DNA from: CAWJLS01 sp963843755 | Lineage (GTDB): Bacteria > Acidobacteriota > Thermoanaerobaculia > Multivoradales > DATKCC01 | Assembly (NCBI GenBank): GCA_963843755.1 | Contig: CAWJLS010000002.1 | Location: 62,001-126,000 of the forward strand | Reading direction: 5' to 3' | Length of the DNA stretch: 64,000 nt | Part shown: one piece after another, positions 26,687 through 36,605 of the stretch | Position numbering within the stretch: position 1 is the first letter of the stretch | Layout of the letters: the number at the start of each line of letters is the position of its first letter | Made by a program: the position numbers and the translations under genes | The notes under the pieces: model-generated | Databases searched by the model: none | Seen by the model: only the letters and a program-made list of their open reading frames with translations | What the model was told of the DNA's origin: nothing

Positions 26687-27709
26687 ATGTCGGAGACCTT
26701 CCCCCTGCTGCCCGTACAGGCATCGAGCGTCGCGCCGGAGGTCGACGCCCTGTTCTGGACCTGGGTCATCATCAGCGCGATCTCGGCGCTCCTGATCGGC
26801 GTCGCGGTCTTCTACTTCTTCGTCCACTACCAGCGGCGCAGGAGTGAAGACATCGGCCACCAGGACCACGGCTCGACCACGCTCGAGATCGTCTGGTCGG
26901 TCATCCCGCTGATCATCGTGCTGATCATGTTCGTCTGGGGCACCAAGGTCTTCTTCGACCAGTCGCGCCCGCCGGCGAACGCGGTCGAGTACTTCGCCAC
27001 CGGCAAGCAATGGATGTGGAAGTTCCAGCATCCGACGGGCAAGCGGGAGATCAACGAGCTGCACGTCCCGGTCGGGAAGCCGATCAAGCTGACCATGATC
27101 TCCGAGGACGTCATCCACTCGCTGTTCGTGCCGGCGTTCCGAGTCAAGGCCGACGTCCTGCCGGGGCGCTACACGACGCTCTGGTTCCAGGCGACCAAGG
27201 TCGGTGAGTACCACCTGTTCTGCGCCGAGTACTGCGGGACGGAGCACTCCCTCATGGGCGGCACCGTCTACGTCATGGAGCCGGACGACTACCAGGCCTG
27301 GCTGGCCAAGGCGCCGGGCTCGGGAGACCAGCTCGCCACCGGCGAGCAGCTCTTCGAGCGCTTCGCCTGCAACACCTGCCACTTCGACGGTCCACGGGCC
27401 CGCGGCCCGAACCTGGAGGGCGTCTTCGGCAGCACCGTCAAGCTGTCCGACGGCTCCACCCTGACCGCCGACGAGGACTACGTCCGGGAGTCGATCCTCA
27501 CCCCGAAGGCCAAGGTCGTGGCCGGCTTCGAGCCGCTGATGCCGACCTTCCAGGGGCAGATCACCGAGGACCAGCTCCTGCAGCTCATTCAGTACGTGAA
27601 GTCACTGGGCGACAAGGGGGCGAAGTCCGCCTCTGCCGGCCAGACAACCGAGGGGGCACAGACCGCGGCCGTCACGAGCGGCGCGACGGCCCCGACGACC
27701 GGAGGTTAG
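26687..27709 (+). CDS. coxB: cytochrome c oxidase subunit II with fused cytochrome c (caa3)
   Basis: A 340-residue subunit II with two membrane helices (about 22-45 and 68-88), a CuA cupredoxin domain and a C-terminal cytochrome c. CuA ligands sit in CAEYCGTEHSLM (Cys179, Cys183, His187, Met190), with the upstream His in EDVIHSLFV. The heme site is CNTCH at 228-232, with Met ligand candidates in EPLMPTF. The fused heme defines a caa3-type enzyme that can take electrons straight from ACIII. The tail after about 305 is low complexity. Confidence 0.95.
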   Translation: MSETFPLLPVQASSVAPEVDALFWTWVIISAISALLIGVAVFYFFVHYQRRRSEDIGHQDHGSTTLEIVWSVIPLIIVLIMFVWGTKVFFDQSRPPANAVEYFATGKQWMWKFQHPTGKREINELHVPVGKPIKLTMISEDVIHSLFVPAFRVKADVLPGRYTTLWFQATKVGEYHLFCAEYCGTEHSLMGGTVYVMEPDDYQAWLAKAPGSGDQLATGEQLFERFACNTCHFDGPRARGPNLEGVFGSTVKLSDGSTLTADEDYVRESILTPKAKVVAGFEPLMPTFQGQITEDQLLQLIQYVKSLGDKGAKSASAGQTTEGAQTAAVTSGATAPTTGG

Positions 27710-27713
27710 GTCC

Positions 27714-29361
<1,648 letters not shown>

Positions 29362-29369
<8 letters not shown>

Positions 29370-30033
29370 CCACAGCCAGAGCGGGGCTCTCGCCCACCAT
29401 TTCGAGACCTATGAGCAGCAGAAGGAGGCCTCGAACCTCGGGATGTGGCTGTTCCTGGTCACCGAGGTCATGTTCTTCGGAGGCTTCTTCCTGGCCTACA
29501 TCGTCTACCGGACCAAGTTCCCGCTGGACTTCGCGTACGCCAGCCACCAGTTGGACGTGACCCTCGGCACCACCAACACGGCGGTGCTGATCGCCAGCTC
29601 CTTGACCATGGCGTTCGCGGTCCGCTCGGCGGCGCTCGCCAAGCGCAAGGTGACGGTCCTCTTCCTGATCCTGACCATCCTGTTCGGCGGCACCTTCCTC
29701 GGGATCAAGGCCCACGAGTACCACGCCAAGTGGGAGCATCACCTGGTGCCCGGGCCCCATTTCCACTGGCACGGCGAAGAGGGAGCGGAACCGCACCACG
29801 CGGAGATGTTCTTCAACTTCTACTTCGGCATGACGGGTCTCCACGCCGCCCACATGGTGATCGGCATCGGTCTCCTGATCTGGCTCTGTTTCCCGGCGTG
29901 GAAGGGGCGATTCAACGAGGAGTACCACAACCCGGTCGAAGTCGTCGGGTTGTACTGGCACTTCGTGGACATCATCTGGATCTTCCTCTTCCCGTTGCTC
30001 TACCTGGTCGGCGCCCACATGCAGGGCCATTGA
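29362..30033 (+). CDS. coxC: cytochrome c oxidase subunit III
   Basis: A 223-residue subunit III with about seven helices; typical segments are GMWLFLVTEVMFFGGFFLAY, TNTAVLIASSLTMAFAV and the C-terminal YWHFVDIIWIFLFPLLYLVG. It starts at TTG 29362, inside the coxA stop region, with AAGGAG about eight bases upstream; no ATG fits. A His-rich insert (about 118-140: HHLVPGPHFHWHGEEGAEPH) lies in the loop before the fourth helix. Confidence 0.93.
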
Positions 30034-30067
30034 GGTCTGCTGGATCGAGAACAAGGAGACGACTTCT

Positions 30068-30367
30068 ATGTCCGTGCACATCGAAAAGAAGCGCAACTAC
30101 CTGCTGGTCTTCGGCGCGCTCCTCGTGCTGACCGCCTTGACCACGTGGATCGCCTTCTTCGACTTCGGCGCCTGGAACAACGTCATCGCCATGGCGATCG
30201 CGCTGGTCAAGGCGAGCCTGGTGGTGTTGATCTTCATGCACGTGCGCCACTCGACGCCGCTGACCAAGCTGATCGTGGTCGGGGTGTTGCTGTGGCTGGT
30301 CTTCATGGTCGTGCTGACCATGGACGATTACGCGACCCGCGGCCTCCTGGGCGTGTTGGGGAAGTAG
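30068..30367 (+). CDS. coxD: cytochrome c oxidase subunit IV
   Basis: A 99-residue protein with three membrane helices of the prokaryotic COX4 type; VKASLVVLIFMHVRHSTPLTK is the hallmark of the second helix and loop. It follows coxC by 34 bases, with AAGGAG-like bases before the ATG. Confidence 0.9.
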   Translation: MSVHIEKKRNYLLVFGALLVLTALTTWIAFFDFGAWNNVIAMAIALVKASLVVLIFMHVRHSTPLTKLIVVGVLLWLVFMVVLTMDDYATRGLLGVLGK

Positions 30368-30387
30368 CGGCGGAGACGCCACCGCTC

Positions 30388-30951
30388 GTGCGCCGCAACG
30401 AGACCCTGCTCGAGCTGCTGCTCGAGCTCCAGACCCTGGACCGGGTGCCGCGCATGGGCTACGTCCTGCGCGGCGTCCCGGACCCGGAGTCGATCAGCGA
30501 GCACTCCTGGCACGTGGGGTTCCTCGTCTGGGCGCTCGCACCGCGGGTCCCCGGGGTCGACGTCGGCCACGCCATGGAGGTCGCCATGATCCACGACCTC
30601 GCCGAGGTGCGCACCGGCGACCTGCCCCGGGTGGCCGCCCGCTACTTCGCCGACGGCGCCAAGGCGGATGCCGAGCGCTCGGTGGTGGAGGAGCTGACCG
30701 GCCCCCTGTCGGAGCGCGCCGGCGCCCTGCTCGCCGAGTACCAGGCGGCCGAGACGCCGGAGGCCCGGCTGGTCAAGGCCTGCGACAAGCTCCAGCTCAT
30801 GCTCAAGGTGGCGGTCTACGAGCGCTGGGGCGCCGGCGGGCTGGCTGAGTTCTGGGACAATCCGGACAACTTCCCGGACTACGGCATTGCCGCCGTGCGC
30901 GAGATGTTCGACCAGCTACGGGCCCACCGCGACGGCGCCGCGACCTCCTGA
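30388..30951 (+). CDS. HD-domain phosphohydrolase (YfbR/HDDC2-like)
   Basis: A 187-residue cytoplasmic HD-domain protein. GTG 30388 is the first start after the coxD stop (20 bases). Metal ligands are visible: His39 (SEHSWH), His69-Asp70 (MIHDLAEV) and the Asp in KACDKLQ. The shape and length match 5'-nucleotidases of the YfbR/HDDC2 group, which act on nucleoside monophosphates. It sits inside the oxidase operon without an obvious functional link. Confidence 0.82.
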   Translation: MRRNETLLELLLELQTLDRVPRMGYVLRGVPDPESISEHSWHVGFLVWALAPRVPGVDVGHAMEVAMIHDLAEVRTGDLPRVAARYFADGAKADAERSVVEELTGPLSERAGALLAEYQAAETPEARLVKACDKLQLMLKVAVYERWGAGGLAEFWDNPDNFPDYGIAAVREMFDQLRAHRDGAATS

Positions 30952-30964
30952 AGGAGTCGCCACC

Positions 30965-31387
30965 ATGATCAGCCTGCACACGCTCCCGGCGGTCAACGCC
31001 ACCCTCAACGGCCTCGCCGCCGTGCTCCTGACCACCGGCTGGGTGTTGATCCGCAAGCGCCGGATCGCGGCCCACCGGGCGGTGATGCTCACCGCCTTCG
31101 CCTGCTCGATCCTGTTCCTGGCGAGCTACCTCTACTACCACGCCCACGTCGGCTCCGTGCACTTCCCCGGGGTCGGCGCGGCGCGGGTGGTCTACTTCAC
31201 CATCCTCATCACCCACACCCTCCTGGCCGCCACCGTGCCGGTCCTGGCGATCATCACCCTGGTGCGGGCGCTCCGGCGCAAGTTCCCCAAGCACCGGGCC
31301 ATCGCCCGCTGGACGCTGCCGATCTGGCTCTACGTCTCGGTGACCGGCGTGGTGGTGTACTGGATGCTCTACCAGATGAGCTGGTAG
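30965..31387 (+). CDS. DUF420 (YozB-like) membrane protein
   Basis: A 140-residue DUF420 protein with four to five helices. Family residues include NATLNGLAAVLLTTG, AHRAVMLTAF, LYYHAHVGS and HRAIARWTLPIWLYVSVTGV. DUF420 genes commonly accompany caa3 oxidase genes and are suspected assembly factors. It closes the 14-kb plus-strand operon and faces the proA stop 14 bases away. Confidence 0.88.
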   Translation: MISLHTLPAVNATLNGLAAVLLTTGWVLIRKRRIAAHRAVMLTAFACSILFLASYLYYHAHVGSVHFPGVGAARVVYFTILITHTLLAATVPVLAIITLVRALRRKFPKHRAIARWTLPIWLYVSVTGVVVYWMLYQMSW

Positions 31388-31401
31388 GGCCGCGCTGCCA
31401 G

Positions 31402-32859
31402 TCACTCGGGCGTCGTCGGCAACGGCTGGTGGAGGAAGGCGCGCCCGCCGTCGCCGTAGTCCGTCACCGCCTGCCCGCTGCCGAACAGCAGCCAGCGGGT
31501 GGTGAGCAGGCCGTCCGCACCGACCGGTCCGCGGGCGTGGATCCGGCCGGTAGCGATTCCCACCTCGGCGCCCAGCCCGTAGCGGTAGCCGTCGGCGAAC
31601 CGGGTGCTGGCGTTCCAGAACACCGATGCCGAGTCGACCCGGTGCAGGAACGCCTCGGCGGTCTCCGCGTCCTCGGTGACGATGGCGTCGGTGTGGCTCG
31701 AGCCGAAGGTGTGGATGTGATCGATCGCCTCGTCGAGATCCTCGACGACCCGGATCGAGAGCACCAGGTCGCCGTACTCGCGGTGCCAATCTCCGTCCTT
31801 GACCGGGCTCGCGTCGGGCAGGACCTGGAGCGCCGACGGGCAGCAGCGGAACCGGACGCCGTGGGCGGCGAGCGCCGCCGCGACCCGCGGCAGGTAGCGC
31901 AGGAAGTGGCGGTGGACCAGGAGCGTTTCGGTGGCGTTGCACGCCGCCGGGTGGTCGCACTTGCCGTCGACGGCGAGCCGGGCCGCCATCGCCGGGTCGG
32001 CGGCGCGGTCCAGGTAGAGGTGGCAGACCCCTTCCGCGTGGCCGAGGACCGGAATCCGGGTGGACGCCTGGATCTCCTTGACCAGCTCGCCCGAGCCGCG
32101 GGGGATGACCAGGTCGATCAGTCCGTCCAGGGTGAGTAGCTCCTTGACGGCGCTCCGGCCCTCGACCAGCACCACCGCGTCCGGCGGCAGCCCTTCGAGC
32201 GTCAAGGCTTCGCGGAGGCACCCGGCCAGCGCGCGGTTCGACGCGGTGGCCTCCCGGCCGCCCTTCAGGATGACGCCGTTGCCCGTGCGCAGCGCCAGGG
32301 AGGCGATCTGGACCACCGCGTCCGGCCGGCTCTCGAAGATCACCAGCAGCACGCCGAGGGGGCTCTGCACCTGGCGCAGCTCGAGCCCGTCGTCGAGCAG
32401 GGTGCGGCGCACCGCGCGGCCGAGCGGGTCCTCCCCGTCGGCCAGTTGCAGGGTGCCACGGCGCAGGGTCTCGAGCTTGGCCTCGGACAGCTCGAGCCGG
32501 TGGAGGAAGGGCGACCGCTCGCCGCGGGCCGCCTCGAGATCGCGGCGGTTGGCGGTGAGCAGGGCAGCGCTCCGCTCTGCGAGGAGCGAGGCGGCCCGGC
32601 GGAGCACCCGCGAGCGGACCTCCGGGCTCGACTCCGCCAGGCGGCGCTGGGCCTCGCGCACCGACCGCGCCAGGTGGACGGCGTCGGTCCCGCTCAGGCC
32701 GGAGGCCACGCCCGGGTCCAAGGCCGAGATCGAGTCTGAGCGCGAGGCCGGGATCGAGGCCCGGATCGAAGCCTGGCTCGAGTCGGAGTTCGGTGCCGGT
32801 GAGGCGGTCGAGTAGGTCGGGGCGCCGGGCTCGATCGGCGAGACGTTGGACTGGGGCAT
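31402..32859 (-). CDS. proA: gamma-glutamyl phosphate reductase
   Basis: ProA reduces gamma-glutamyl phosphate to glutamate semialdehyde with NADPH, the second step of proline synthesis. The 485-residue protein carries the full aldehyde dehydrogenase-fold family sequence from about residue 60; the catalytic Cys is in KCDHPAACNATETLL, with FESRPDA and LKGGREA upstream. Unusually, a Ser/Ala/Pro-rich extension of about 60 residues with internal repetition (ASIRASIPASRSDSI) precedes it. ATG 32859 has GAGGAG upstream. It follows proB by 29 bases. Confidence 0.93.
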   Translation of the reverse strand: MPQSNVSPIEPGAPTYSTASPAPNSDSSQASIRASIPASRSDSISALDPGVASGLSGTDAVHLARSVREAQRRLAESSPEVRSRVLRRAASLLAERSAALLTANRRDLEAARGERSPFLHRLELSEAKLETLRRGTLQLADGEDPLGRAVRRTLLDDGLELRQVQSPLGVLLVIFESRPDAVVQIASLALRTGNGVILKGGREATASNRALAGCLREALTLEGLPPDAVVLVEGRSAVKELLTLDGLIDLVIPRGSGELVKEIQASTRIPVLGHAEGVCHLYLDRAADPAMAARLAVDGKCDHPAACNATETLLVHRHFLRYLPRVAAALAAHGVRFRCCPSALQVLPDASPVKDGDWHREYGDLVLSIRVVEDLDEAIDHIHTFGSSHTDAIVTEDAETAEAFLHRVDSASVFWNASTRFADGYRYGLGAEVGIATGRIHARGPVGADGLLTTRWLLFGSGQAVTDYGDGGRAFLHQPLPTTPE

Positions 32860-32888
32860 GGTCGGCTCTCCTCGGGGGTCAAGAGGCT

Positions 32889-33794
32889 TCAGGGCGTTAG
32901 AGGCTTCAGAGGTTGCTGGGGGTGGGCGGGGCCGGTCGGTGAGGGGAAGAAGGTGCCGAGCGGCTCGCCGGCGACGATGCGGTCGACCACGGACCACTCG
33001 CTTCCTGGGGCGATGACCGTGTGGCAGCCGCCCTGGGCCGCCGCGGCGGCGGCGGCGACCTTGGAGCGCATGCCTCCCCGGGAGAGGCCGCCCGCCACCG
33101 GCGCGGTCAGCCGGGCGAGCAGGCTCCCGGGGTCGTCGACCCGATCGAGCAGCCGCCCCGGAATCGGTCCTGACGGCCCCGGCTCCATCACCCCGGGAAC
33201 GTCGGTCAGAAGCACGAGCAGGTCGGCCCGGCAGCCGGTCGCCACCAGTGCGGCCAGCCCGTCGTTGTCACGGAACCGGCGCCGGCCGCCGCGGGCGTTC
33301 AGGCTGACGGCGTCGTTCTCGTTGACGATCAGGACTACGCCGGACTCCAGCAGGTGTTCGAACGTCGACCAGATCGGCCGCAGACGACGGGGCGAGACGT
33401 CCCGGCCGGTCAGCAGCACCTGGGCGGTGAGGATGCCGTGGACGGCGAACGTCTCCCGGTAGAGCCCCTGGAGCGCGGCCTGGCCGACGGCCGCACAGGC
33501 CCGCCGGGCGATCTCGTCGCCGGCGACCCCCTTGCCCAGCAGTCTCCGTCCGAGGCCGACCGCGCCGGAGGTGACCACGATCACCTCGCGTCCGGCCTGG
33601 CGCAGCGCCAGGGTCGAGACGGCCAGGGCCTCGAGGCGCTCGTGACGCGGCTGGCCCTGGTCGTCGACCAGCACCCGGGTCCCCAGCTTGACCACCAGCC
33701 GACGCGCCGCGGCGAGCTCCGGACGTCGGAGCCGTGCGCCGTCGGTCGGTACGGCGTCGCGGAACGGTTCGTGGCTGCGGAGGGCCAGGCTCAT
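32889..33794 (-). CDS. proB: glutamate 5-kinase (without PUA domain)
   Basis: ProB phosphorylates glutamate, the first and normally feedback-inhibited step of proline synthesis. The 301-residue protein contains the amino acid kinase fold: VKLGTRVL, VTSGAVGLGRRLL, IVNENDAVS, FRDNDGLAALVA and GGMRSKVAAA. It ends soon after the kinase domain, so the C-terminal PUA domain of E. coli ProB (367 aa) is absent, as in some other bacteria. GGAG precedes ATG 33794, and an attenuator-like terminator lies immediately upstream. Confidence 0.93.
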   Translation of the reverse strand: MSLALRSHEPFRDAVPTDGARLRRPELAAARRLVVKLGTRVLVDDQGQPRHERLEALAVSTLALRQAGREVIVVTSGAVGLGRRLLGKGVAGDEIARRACAAVGQAALQGLYRETFAVHGILTAQVLLTGRDVSPRRLRPIWSTFEHLLESGVVLIVNENDAVSLNARGGRRRFRDNDGLAALVATGCRADLLVLLTDVPGVMEPGPSGPIPGRLLDRVDDPGSLLARLTAPVAGGLSRGGMRSKVAAAAAAAQGGCHTVIAPGSEWSVVDRIVAGEPLGTFFPSPTGPAHPQQPLKPLTP

Positions 33795-33810
33795 GGTCGT
33801 CTTCTCCAGA

Positions 33811-33847
33811 AAAGCAAAAACCCCCGGGCCGTGAGGCTCCGGGGGTT
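33811..33847 (-). terminator. intrinsic terminator/attenuator upstream of proB
   Basis: On the minus strand AACCCCCGG pairs with CCGGGGGTT (9 bp), and an inner GCC/GGC helix closes on TCAC with one bulged A; TTTTTGCTTTT follows. The U-tract is only on the minus strand. The hairpin ends just before the proB ribosome site, so termination here would block proBA. Its 5' arm (CCCCGGA, 33844-33838) can instead pair with TCCGGGG at 33894-33888. Confidence 0.7.
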
Positions 33848-33877
33848 CGTTGCGATCGTGTCTTGTGACGCGGCGCT

Positions 33878-33976
33878 CTACGTCGCTCCCCGGATAGACC
33901 TCGGACGTCGGACGGCCGGCGCGGCGACCGTGGAGACGCGACGAAGGGAACCGGAGAGGGCGGCGACGAGAACCAT
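33878..33976 (-). CDS. candidate 32-residue leader peptide for proBA
   Basis: ATG 33976 to TAG 33878 encodes 32 residues, rich in Val/Ala/Arg with two Pro and a basic end (VRRPRSIRGAT). The ATG lies eight bases after a -10 element, so the message would be leaderless or nearly so. Its 3' codons include the TCCGGGG that can pair with the terminator 5' arm, the arrangement expected of a translated attenuator. The frame is short and could be chance; the alternative is an untranslated leader or a small RNA of about 165 bases. Confidence 0.4.
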   Translation of the reverse strand: MVLVAALSGSLRRVSTVAAPAVRRPRSIRGAT

Positions 33977-33984
33977 GACGGCGG

Positions 33985-34014
33985 ACCTTACGCCTCGACC
34001 GGCGGCGCTGTCAA
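33985..34014 (-). promoter_or_regulatory. proBA promoter
   Basis: A perfect -35 TTGACA (34014-34009), an 18-base spacer and a -10 TAAGGT (33990-33985). The predicted start is near 33977, at the leader ATG. Confidence 0.65.
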
Positions 34015-34072
34015 GAGCCGCGGCCGGCGGACTCATCCACCGGCCGCGGCCGAACCGGTCGGTGGCGCCCGC

Positions 34073-36385
34073 CTAGAGCGGCGTCGTATTGGGGGTCGGC
34101 GTGGACTGGATCTGCCAGCTCCCGGCCAGGTCGACGCGTTCGATCGACGACCCGGAGGGTGCGTCCGCGACTTCCGGTGGGCTCACCGCGCCGGTCTCGT
34201 CGATCAGCCCGTTGTTGTTGTTGGGCCCGTAGACGACCGCGTCGACCGGCGCCGTCGAGGCCGTCACCTGGCTGGCAGGGATGTCGAAGAGCGCCACGCC
34301 GTCGCCGGTGGAGCCGGAGTTCTGGAAGTCGGGGCTGAAGTCAATCGCCTGGCCGAAGGCCGGGAAGCCGTTGGCCGCGCTGCTGGTGGGTCCGCCGACG
34401 ACGAAGGTGGCGCCGGGGGCGAGGGTGCCGGAGAGCTGGACCAGGCTGGTGGTGTAGTCGAGCCCGCCGTTGCCCAGGCTGTAGCCGGAAAGGTCGACGG
34501 TGGTCGACCCCGGGTTGTAGAGCTCGACCCACTCGAGGCCCGAGTCACTGCCGCTCGGGTCGTAGAAAACCTCCGACAGGATCACCACGTCCGTGCCGCC
34601 GGTGCTGCCGCCGACGATCGGCGTCGCGTTGGGCGTCGGGCTCGCCTGGATCTGCCAGCTCCCGGCCAGGTCGATGCGCTCGATCGACGATCCGGAGGGC
34701 GCGTCCGCGACTTCCGGTGGGCTCACCGCGCCGGTCTCGTCGATCAGCCCGTTGTTGTTGTTGGGCCCGTAGACGACCGCGTCGACCGGTACCGTCGAGG
34801 CCGTTACCTGGTTCGCGGGCAGGTCGAAGAGCGCCACGCCGTCGCCGGTGGAGCCGGAGTTCTGGAAGTCGGGGCTGAAGTCAATCGCCTGGCCGAAGGC
34901 CGGGAAGCCGTTGGCCGCGCTGCTGGTGGGTCCGCCGACGACGAAGGTGGCGCCGGGGGCGAGGGTGCCGGAGAGCTGGACCAGGCTGGTGGTGTAGTCG
35001 AGCCCGCCGTTGCCCAGGCTGTAGCCGGAGAGGTCGACGGTGGTCGACCCCGGGTTGTAGAGCTCGACCCACTCGAGGCCGGAGTCGCTGCCGCTCGGGT
35101 CGTAGAAGACCTCCGACAGGATGACCGCGCCGCTGCCGGTGGAGCCCCCGTCGGGGGTTGCTGAGGCGTCGGCGCTCGCAGCGCTCTCGTTGTTCGAGGT
35201 GTCGACCGCGGTCACCACGTAGTAGTAGGTCGTGCCGCCGGTGACCGTCGAGTCGGTGTAGCTCGACGTGGTCACGAGCTGGGAGTCGATGCGGCCGAAG
35301 GGGCCGCTCGCGTTGGTCGCGCGGTAGACGTGGTAGCCGGCGAGGTCGTTCTCGGAGTTGGCGTTCCACAGCAGATCGACCGAGCCGGTGCCGGCCACTG
35401 CCACCAGGCCGGTCGGCGCGGCCGGGGCGGTGGTGTCGCCGCCGGAGCAGATGTTCTGGTAGATGCAGGCGACCCACTCGGGGTGGTCGATGAACGGGTT
35501 GCGGTTGCCCTGGAACGAGTAGACGACGTCGTTGCGGTGCATCTCCCGCGCGTCGACCGGGTCCTCCTGGCTCCACTGGAGAAGGTCCGAGAGGATGCCC
35601 ATGTAGGCCACCGGCTCGTTGCTGCCGGTGCGGTAGCTGTCGATCAGCGCGTCGTCGTCGGTCAGGCGCAGGTCGGGCTCCGGAGTGCCGGTGATCCCGT
35701 TGACGCCGCCCTCGTAGCGGACGTCCATGTAGAGGATCGCCCGGGCGACGTCGCCCTTGCGTCCGTCCCAGGCCTCCCAGGTGCCCGTCGAGTAGGAGCC
35801 CTCGGTCCAGTCGGAGTTGCCCGGGTAGACGCCGGAGCCGCCGCCGCGCCCGTCGTTGACGTCGGTGATCCACTCGGCGCAGCCGGTCAGGCAGTAGCGG
35901 AACGGCTTGTTGCTCCGCTCGGCGTTGTAGGCGGCGTCGGAGAGGAAGATGTGGTGGCAGTCGGTGTACGGGAAGTTGTCCGGGCCGTCCACCGGGAAGC
36001 CGTAGGACTTGGGCCAGGTGTGCTCCCGGTTGTACGACGAGTCGCCCTTGGCGTAGCTGGCGTTCTTGTAGACGTCGACGATCCGGCTGGAATCGTTCGG
36101 GTCCTCGTCCGCCAGCTCGAGGATGTCCCAGGTGTCGATCTCGGTCGACGAGGAGTAGGGGTAGCGGATGTGGTCCTTGATGACGTCGTGGACGGTCTGG
36201 CGCAGGGTCGACGCGTCGGCGGTGTTCACGGTGCCGTAGTAGCCGGCCGGGGCGGCGGCCCGGAGCACGGTGGCTCCGGCGAGGAGGAGGAGGGCGGCGA
36301 GGACCGCCGCCAGGTGCGAACGGGCGGCGGTCGATCGGCCGCGGAGGGCCGGGGCGCGGCCCTCCCGGAGTGGATTGCGTTCCAT
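34073..36385 (-). CDS. secreted endonuclease I with fibronectin III and two lamin-tail domains
   Basis: A 770-residue exported nuclease. ATG 36385 follows AGGAG by eight bases. The signal peptide spans about 24-47 (cleavage near LRAAA). Residues about 50-345 are an endonuclease I (His-Me finger) domain with REHTWPKSYG and DCHHIFLSDAAYNAERSN. A fibronectin III domain follows (about 355-440: PAAPTGLVAVAG to YYYVVTAVD). Two nearly identical lamin-tail domains (about 450-590 and 630-770) each start VILSEVFYDPSGSDSGLEWV. Lamin-tail domains in secreted nucleases are thought to bind DNA, membrane or surface. It likely degrades extracellular DNA. Confidence 0.88.
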   Translation of the reverse strand: MERNPLREGRAPALRGRSTAARSHLAAVLAALLLLAGATVLRAAAPAGYYGTVNTADASTLRQTVHDVIKDHIRYPYSSSTEIDTWDILELADEDPNDSSRIVDVYKNASYAKGDSSYNREHTWPKSYGFPVDGPDNFPYTDCHHIFLSDAAYNAERSNKPFRYCLTGCAEWITDVNDGRGGGSGVYPGNSDWTEGSYSTGTWEAWDGRKGDVARAILYMDVRYEGGVNGITGTPEPDLRLTDDDALIDSYRTGSNEPVAYMGILSDLLQWSQEDPVDAREMHRNDVVYSFQGNRNPFIDHPEWVACIYQNICSGGDTTAPAAPTGLVAVAGTGSVDLLWNANSENDLAGYHVYRATNASGPFGRIDSQLVTTSSYTDSTVTGGTTYYYVVTAVDTSNNESAASADASATPDGGSTGSGAVILSEVFYDPSGSDSGLEWVELYNPGSTTVDLSGYSLGNGGLDYTTSLVQLSGTLAPGATFVVGGPTSSAANGFPAFGQAIDFSPDFQNSGSTGDGVALFDLPANQVTASTVPVDAVVYGPNNNNGLIDETGAVSPPEVADAPSGSSIERIDLAGSWQIQASPTPNATPIVGGSTGGTDVVILSEVFYDPSGSDSGLEWVELYNPGSTTVDLSGYSLGNGGLDYTTSLVQLSGTLAPGATFVVGGPTSSAANGFPAFGQAIDFSPDFQNSGSTGDGVALFDIPASQVTASTAPVDAVVYGPNNNNGLIDETGAVSPPEVADAPSGSSIERVDLAGSWQIQSTPTPNTTPL
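34082..35125 (-). repeat. 540-base tandem duplication encoding the two lamin-tail domains
   Basis: 34082-34585 and 34622-35125 are in register at an offset of exactly 540 bases and are almost identical, including synonymous sites; for example 34861-35040 repeats 34321-34500 with hardly a change. This means a recent duplication or ongoing gene conversion inside the gene. Confidence 0.9.
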
Positions 36386-36489
36386 GGCGTGTGCTCCTGG
36401 GTCGTCCCCCGGAGCCCGGGAGCACGCCTGCGCTCGGCGGGGCCGCGGGAGAGGTGAGGGCCGAAGGCCTTTCGACGATGAAAGGAAAA

Positions 36490-36517
36490 AAGATATAGAC
36501 AAACGCAGATTACTCAA
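36490..36517 (-). promoter_or_regulatory. promoter of the endonuclease gene
   Basis: In an AT-rich island (36476-36520), TTGAGT (36517-36512), a 16-base spacer and TATCTT (36495-36490). It leaves a 5' leader of about 100 bases before ATG 36385. Confidence 0.45.
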
Positions 36518-36540
36518 CCGTCGAAGAGGCCGCAAGCGCC

Positions 36541-36580
36541 CCGCCCCAGTCCGCCCCACGCCGCCCCACTTCGTCCCATT
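36541..36580 (-). repeat. 10-base direct repeats upstream of the endonuclease promoter
   Basis: CCGCCCCAGT, CCGCCCCACG, CCGCCCCACT and a degenerate TCGTCCCATT follow each other in exact 10-base register. They lie about 24-65 bases upstream of the -35, so four sites would face the same side of the helix: a candidate activator array. Confidence 0.5.
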
Positions 36581-36605
36581 CTGCCGGGGGCGACGGCGTG
36601 GGGCC

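Noticed and set aside
33811..33847. The hairpin as a plus-strand terminator
   Set aside because: The T-run follows the stem only on the minus strand; the plus side continues TTCGTTGCG, and no plus-strand gene ends here.
36541..36580. The decamer repeats as a CRISPR array
   Set aside because: The units are contiguous 10-base repeats without spacers, and no cas gene is present.
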